In this document: positions 6,825 through 8,834 of the stretch, one piece after another
Layout: every line of letters begins with the position of its first letter
How positions within the stretch are numbered: position 1 is the first letter of the stretch
NCBI GenBank assembly: GCA_027717925.1
Contig: JALLON010000107.1
Coordinates: 1 to 8,834, forward strand
DNA length: 8,834 bases
Direction: 5' to 3'
Origin: Acidobacteria bacterium AH-259-G07
GTDB taxonomy: Bacteria; Acidobacteriota; UBA6911; RPQK01; JADFOI01
The notes under the pieces: model-generated
What the model was told of the DNA's origin: nothing
The model's input: the letters and a program-made list of their open reading frames with translations, nothing else
Database searches by the model: none
Program-made: the position numbers and the translations under genes

Positions 6825-8063
6825 ATGGCCCTAACGCAAGCCTTTTCTTACCGTAACGGACAGCTCTTTTGTGAGGATATCCCCCTCGCCGGCCTGGCCG
6901 ATCAGTTTGGAACACCTTGCTACGTCTACAGCAAGAATGCCATCCTCCGAAACTTTCACACTTTTCGGACTGCCTTCGAAGCTGTAGATCCTCTGATTTG
7001 CTACGCTGTAAAGGCCAACTCGAATCTCAGCATTTTGCGCTTACTCAAAGAAGAAGGAAGCGGCTTCGATGTGGTATCCGCAGGAGAACTCTACCGCTTG
7101 AAAAAGATCGGCGGCGACCCGAAACGAATCGTTTTCAGTGGAGTCGGGAAGACGGTTGAGGAACTGGAGATGGCGCTGCAGATGTCCCTCTTTAGCCTCA
7201 ATGTTGAATCGTTAGAAGAACTGGAAACCTTAATCGACCTTGCTGAGCACAAAGACGTCCGCCAAGACATCTCCATACGGCTAAATCCCGACGTCGATAC
7301 CACGACTCATCCTTATGTGGCCACCGGTTTTCGTCGGCACAAGTTTGGTCTTGACGTCAATCATGTCGAAAAAATCATTGGGCTATTGAGGCAGTCCTCC
7401 CACCTGCACCTGGTCGGTTTAGGGTTTCACATCGGCTCACAAATCCTGAATGTTCAGCCCTTCTTAGATGCTTTTCTGAAACTCAAAGGGTTGGTCGCGG
7501 AATTTGAGACTTTGGGCTTCGTAATCGAGCACCTCGACCTGGGAGGAGGAATTGGCATTCCTTACCAAGACGAAACAGAGCCCGATCTAAACCGATACGC
7601 TGAGTTTGTCAAAGAACATCGAGGGGAATATCGCATTGTCTTAGAGCCAGGGCGGTTCATCACTGGAAATACGGCTGTCCTGCTCAACAAGATCCTGTAC
7701 CACAAGGTGAACTATGAAAAACATTTTCTCATCGTGGATGGGGCCATGAATGACTTGCTCCGTCCCTCGCTCTACCAGGCCTATCATGAAGTTCTCCCAT
7801 TAGAGCAAAAGGAAGGGAGCATCAGAGCCGATGTGGTGGGTCCAGTCTGTGAAACGGGGGATTTCTTTGCCCATGACCGTTTGCTTCCCCTACTAAAACA
7901 AGGCGACTATCTAGCCATCATGAACGCCGGTGCTTACGGTTTCGTTGCCGCTTCCAATTACAACTCTCGTCCCCGGGCCGCCGAAATCCTGGTAGATGGA
8001 GATCGTCCTCAAGTCGTCCGCACAAGAGAGACCTTCCAGGACCTCATTCGAGGAGAGCAGTAA
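6825..8063 (+). CDS. lysA: Diaminopimelate decarboxylase
   Basis: This PLP-dependent fold-III enzyme decarboxylates meso-diaminopimelate to L-lysine, the last step of lysine synthesis, in the cytosol. The 412 residues have the usual length. Seen directly: YAVKAN (60-65) with the PLP lysine K63, GFHIGSQ (200-206) with H202, the phosphate-binding glycine run GGGIGI (240-245), EPGRF (274-278), the substrate-site CETGD (342-346) with C342, and NAGAYGF (367-373) with Y371. CETGD and the N-terminal pattern fit LysA better than ornithine or arginine decarboxylases. The start is fixed by an in-frame TAA at 6804 and by the typical opening FSYRNGQLFCEDIPL. No Shine-Dalgarno sequence precedes it. It is transcribed divergently from the polysaccharide operon and shows no functional link to it. 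A large palindrome begins three bases after its stop. Confidence 0.95.
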   Translation: MALTQAFSYRNGQLFCEDIPLAGLADQFGTPCYVYSKNAILRNFHTFRTAFEAVDPLICYAVKANSNLSILRLLKEEGSGFDVVSAGELYRLKKIGGDPKRIVFSGVGKTVEELEMALQMSLFSLNVESLEELETLIDLAEHKDVRQDISIRLNPDVDTTTHPYVATGFRRHKFGLDVNHVEKIIGLLRQSSHLHLVGLGFHIGSQILNVQPFLDAFLKLKGLVAEFETLGFVIEHLDLGGGIGIPYQDETEPDLNRYAEFVKEHRGEYRIVLEPGRFITGNTAVLLNKILYHKVNYEKHFLIVDGAMNDLLRPSLYQAYHEVLPLEQKEGSIRADVVGPVCETGDFFAHDRLLPLLKQGDYLAIMNAGAYGFVAASNYNSRPRAAEILVDGDRPQVVRTRETFQDLIRGEQ

Positions 8064-8066
8064 ATC

Positions 8067-8153
8067 CGCAGAGAAGGGGCCGTGTCTTTAAAATTTAAAT
8101 TTTGGCCCAAAATTTAAATTTTAAAGAAAAAAACACACGGCCCCTTCTCTGTG
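8067..8153. repeat. Long near-perfect palindrome after lysA (REP/MITE-like or 3'-end stem-loop)
   Basis: The outer arm CAGAGAAGGGGCCGTGT (8069-8085) is the exact reverse complement of 8135-8151. The adjoining inner arm 8086-8105 is the exact reverse complement of 8107-8126, around a single central C at 8106. A wobble and one further pair extend the stem to 8067/8153. The only asymmetry is an 8-nt bulge, AAAAAAAC (8127-8134), on one side. The inner arms are built on AAAATTTAAATTTT. In RNA this gives about 37 perfect base pairs plus the bulge. No T-run follows on either strand, so it is not a textbook intrinsic terminator, although it could still end or protect the lysA message. GC-rich ends around an A+T palindromic core resemble REP-like or miniature mobile elements; that class is an inference. 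Confidence 0.85.
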
Positions 8154-8284
8154 AAAAAATGAAAAATATCGGGGTAAATCCCGCGAGATCCATGTGATCT
8201 GTGTATGAAAAACTTGTGAAAATAATGTGAAAAAGGTGTGCAGATTTCTGTTCATAAGTTATTGAAAAATAAATACTTTTTCGC
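8154..8284. other. A+T-rich intergenic stretch with TGTGAAAA repeats and two small hairpins
   Basis: I see no protein gene here. TGTGAAAA occurs at 8150-8157, 8215-8222 and 8226-8233, the last two spaced 11 bp apart; a related TGTATGAAAA lies at 8202-8211. Two short inverted repeats are present: CGGG/CCCG (8170-8173 and 8180-8183) and AGATC/GATCT (8186-8190 and 8196-8200). The right part (about 8250-8280) is very A+T-rich and directly precedes a promoter, so it may act as an UP element. Confidence 0.5.
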
Positions 8285-8312
8285 TTGACTTCCTGTCTTA
8301 CTGGTGCATAAT
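8285..8312 (+). promoter_or_regulatory. Sigma70-like promoter with A+T-rich upstream element
   Basis: The -35 TTGACT (8285-8290) matches the consensus at five of six positions. After a 16-nt spacer, CATAAT (8307-8312) matches TATAAT at five of six. TAATAT at 8309-8314 with an 18-nt spacer is an alternative reading. The 30 bases upstream are nearly all A+T. Initiation would fall near 8319. It points toward a region with no established gene, which is why a small RNA is proposed downstream. Confidence 0.6.
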
Positions 8313-8318
8313 ATGTAG

Positions 8319-8430
8319 ACAGGTTCCCGAGAGACAGAGGCTGTGGGAGGGGTGCCCGAAGAAACTCTGGAGTCCGTCATGATTCTTCTTGTGTCTCTCA
8401 CAATCGCTGATGCCACTCGGGGGCTTTTTC
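8319..8430 (+). ncRNA. Candidate small structured RNA of unknown family
   Basis: This segment of about 112 nt starts at the predicted start site of a good promoter and ends in TTTTT (8425-8429). Its ends can pair: AGGUUCCCGAG (8321-8331) with 8416-8426, 11 pairs including three G-U. UGUGGGAGG (8342-8350) can pair with 8394-8402, and GAAGAA (8358-8363) with UUCUUC (8383-8388), leaving an internal loop of about 10 and 13 nt. GAGAGACA (8329-8336) could instead pair with 8392-8399, so the fold is not unique. A rod with joined ends and a central bubble recalls 6S RNA, but it is shorter than usual and I recognise no conserved 6S sequence. It lacks SRP RNA, tmRNA and RNase P hallmarks. A 40-codon reading frame from 8379 is a competing explanation. 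Confidence 0.35.
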
Positions 8431-8473
8431 CGTTCCTACGGCACGAAGGCACGAAACTTCTAAGGGCCTATCA

Positions 8474-8740
8474 TTACTTCTGGTTCTCATACCATTTATA
8501 GTTGGTGTCGATATAGTTCAACCACTGTTCCGGAACTTCATCCTCCGGGAAGATCGCTTCTACTGGACATTCAGGGACACATGCTCCGCAATCAATGCAC
8601 TCTTCCGGATCGATATACAATTGCTGCTCGTCTTCAAACTGAGTTTCATCACTCCGCGGATGAATGCAATCCACCGGACAGGCATCTACGCAAGACGTGT
8701 CTTTTGTTCCGATACAGGGTTCACATATGATAAAAGTCAT
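8474..8740 (-). CDS. Seven-iron-type ferredoxin ([3Fe-4S][4Fe-4S])
   Basis: This small acidic cytosolic electron carrier of 88 residues has a cysteine pattern matching seven-iron ferredoxins such as Azotobacter FdI. C9, C17 and C58 are placed to bind a [3Fe-4S] cluster, and C21, C48, C51 and C54 to bind a [4Fe-4S] cluster. C25 is an extra cysteine also found in FdI, while the position of FdI's free C11 is T12. The opening, with EPCIGTKDTSCVDACPVDC (7-25), and the later ECIDCGACVPECP (47-59) are typical. The segment between the two motifs (about 30-46) is longer than in FdI, and AIFPEDEVPEQW follows cluster two, as in this family. The ATG at 8740 has a strong AAAGGAG (8751-8757) 10 nt upstream. 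It stands alone here, convergent to lysA, so its redox partner is unknown. An eight-iron form is less likely because the first motif lacks the fourth cysteine. Confidence 0.93.
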   Translation of the reverse strand: MTFIICEPCIGTKDTSCVDACPVDCIHPRSDETQFEDEQQLYIDPEECIDCGACVPECPVEAIFPEDEVPEQWLNYIDTNYKWYENQK

Positions 8741-8775
8741 TGTACGGTGACTCCTTTGTACCTCTACGCCATTTC

Positions 8776-8803
8776 AATTTAACGAAAATTTGCTGAAGGT
8801 CAA
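8776..8803 (-). promoter_or_regulatory. Sigma70-like promoter of the ferredoxin gene
   Basis: On the minus strand, TTGACC (8798-8803) and TAAATT (8776-8781) are separated by 16 nt, and initiation is expected near 8769. This gives a leader of about 28 nt that contains the AAAGGAG ribosome binding site at 8751-8757. The -35 matches five of six consensus positions, the -10 four of six. Confidence 0.55.
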
Positions 8804-8834
8804 GCCTAACTTGTCATCCGTGATTTCTCTATAC

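Noticed and set aside
8067..8153. Classical rho-independent terminator for lysA
   Set aside because: The stem is very strong, but neither strand has a T-run after it and the stem is far longer than usual, so it is listed as a palindromic repeat with a possible 3'-end role.
8319..8430. SRP RNA, tmRNA or a known riboswitch
   Set aside because: The SRP tetraloop region, the tmRNA acceptor and T-arm, and riboswitch core motifs are absent. A GAUGCCACU stretch loosely recalls part of the cobalamin riboswitch, but the B12 box is missing.
8252..8452. A 66-codon minus-strand frame between lysA and the ferredoxin gene
   Set aside because: It shows no ribosome binding site or domain, has low-complexity basic and serine content, and overlaps the opposite-strand promoter and candidate RNA.
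8436..8457. Short CCGT/ACGG hairpin and a CACGAA direct repeat after the ferredoxin gene
   Set aside because: The stem is four pairs with no T-run on the minus strand, so it does not support a ferredoxin terminator, and the repeat is only six bases twice.

Overview
The window carries part of a surface-polysaccharide locus, followed by a divergent lysine-biosynthesis gene, a gene-poor stretch with unusual structure, and a small ferredoxin gene. An O-antigen-ligase family protein beside a Wzm/Wzt-type ABC exporter points to a Gram-negative bacterium with lipopolysaccharide or a similar outer-membrane glycan. Base composition is mid-range and nothing in the window fixes the phylum.

Positions 1-6751, all on the minus strand, form one compact six-gene cluster read from right to left. 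The order is a WbpP-type UDP-N-acetylhexosamine (uronate) 4-epimerase, a WbpA-type UDP-GlcNAc 6-dehydrogenase, a multi-spanning O-antigen ligase family protein, a GT4 glycosyltransferase of the DUF1972 type, an ABC-2 permease (wzm) and an ABC ATPase with a C-terminal glycan-recognition domain (wzt, cut by the left edge). Apart from a 75-nt gap before the ligase, the genes abut or overlap (6-nt gap, then overlaps of 35, about 35 and 11 nt), as expected of one operon with translational coupling. The inferred job is to oxidise and epimerise UDP-GlcNAc to a UDP-GalNAcA-type donor, build a glycan from it, export the finished chain through Wzm/Wzt and ligate it to a carrier such as lipid A-core. The initiating transferase and most glycosyltransferases must lie elsewhere.

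A 73-nt divergent region (6752-6824) separates this operon from lysA (plus strand, diaminopimelate decarboxylase). Each side has an extended -10-like motif very close to its start codon, which suggests short leaders.

Positions 8064-8473 contain no convincing protein gene but are not empty. Three bases after the lysA stop is an 87-bp, almost perfect palindrome with an A+T-only core and one 8-nt asymmetric bulge. It is followed by an A-rich stretch with repeated TGTGAAAA motifs. Then come a good sigma70-like promoter and a sequence of about 112 nt that can pair end to end and finishes in a T-run, a candidate small structured RNA. The window ends with a seven-iron-type ferredoxin gene on the minus strand, with a clear ribosome binding site and promoter.
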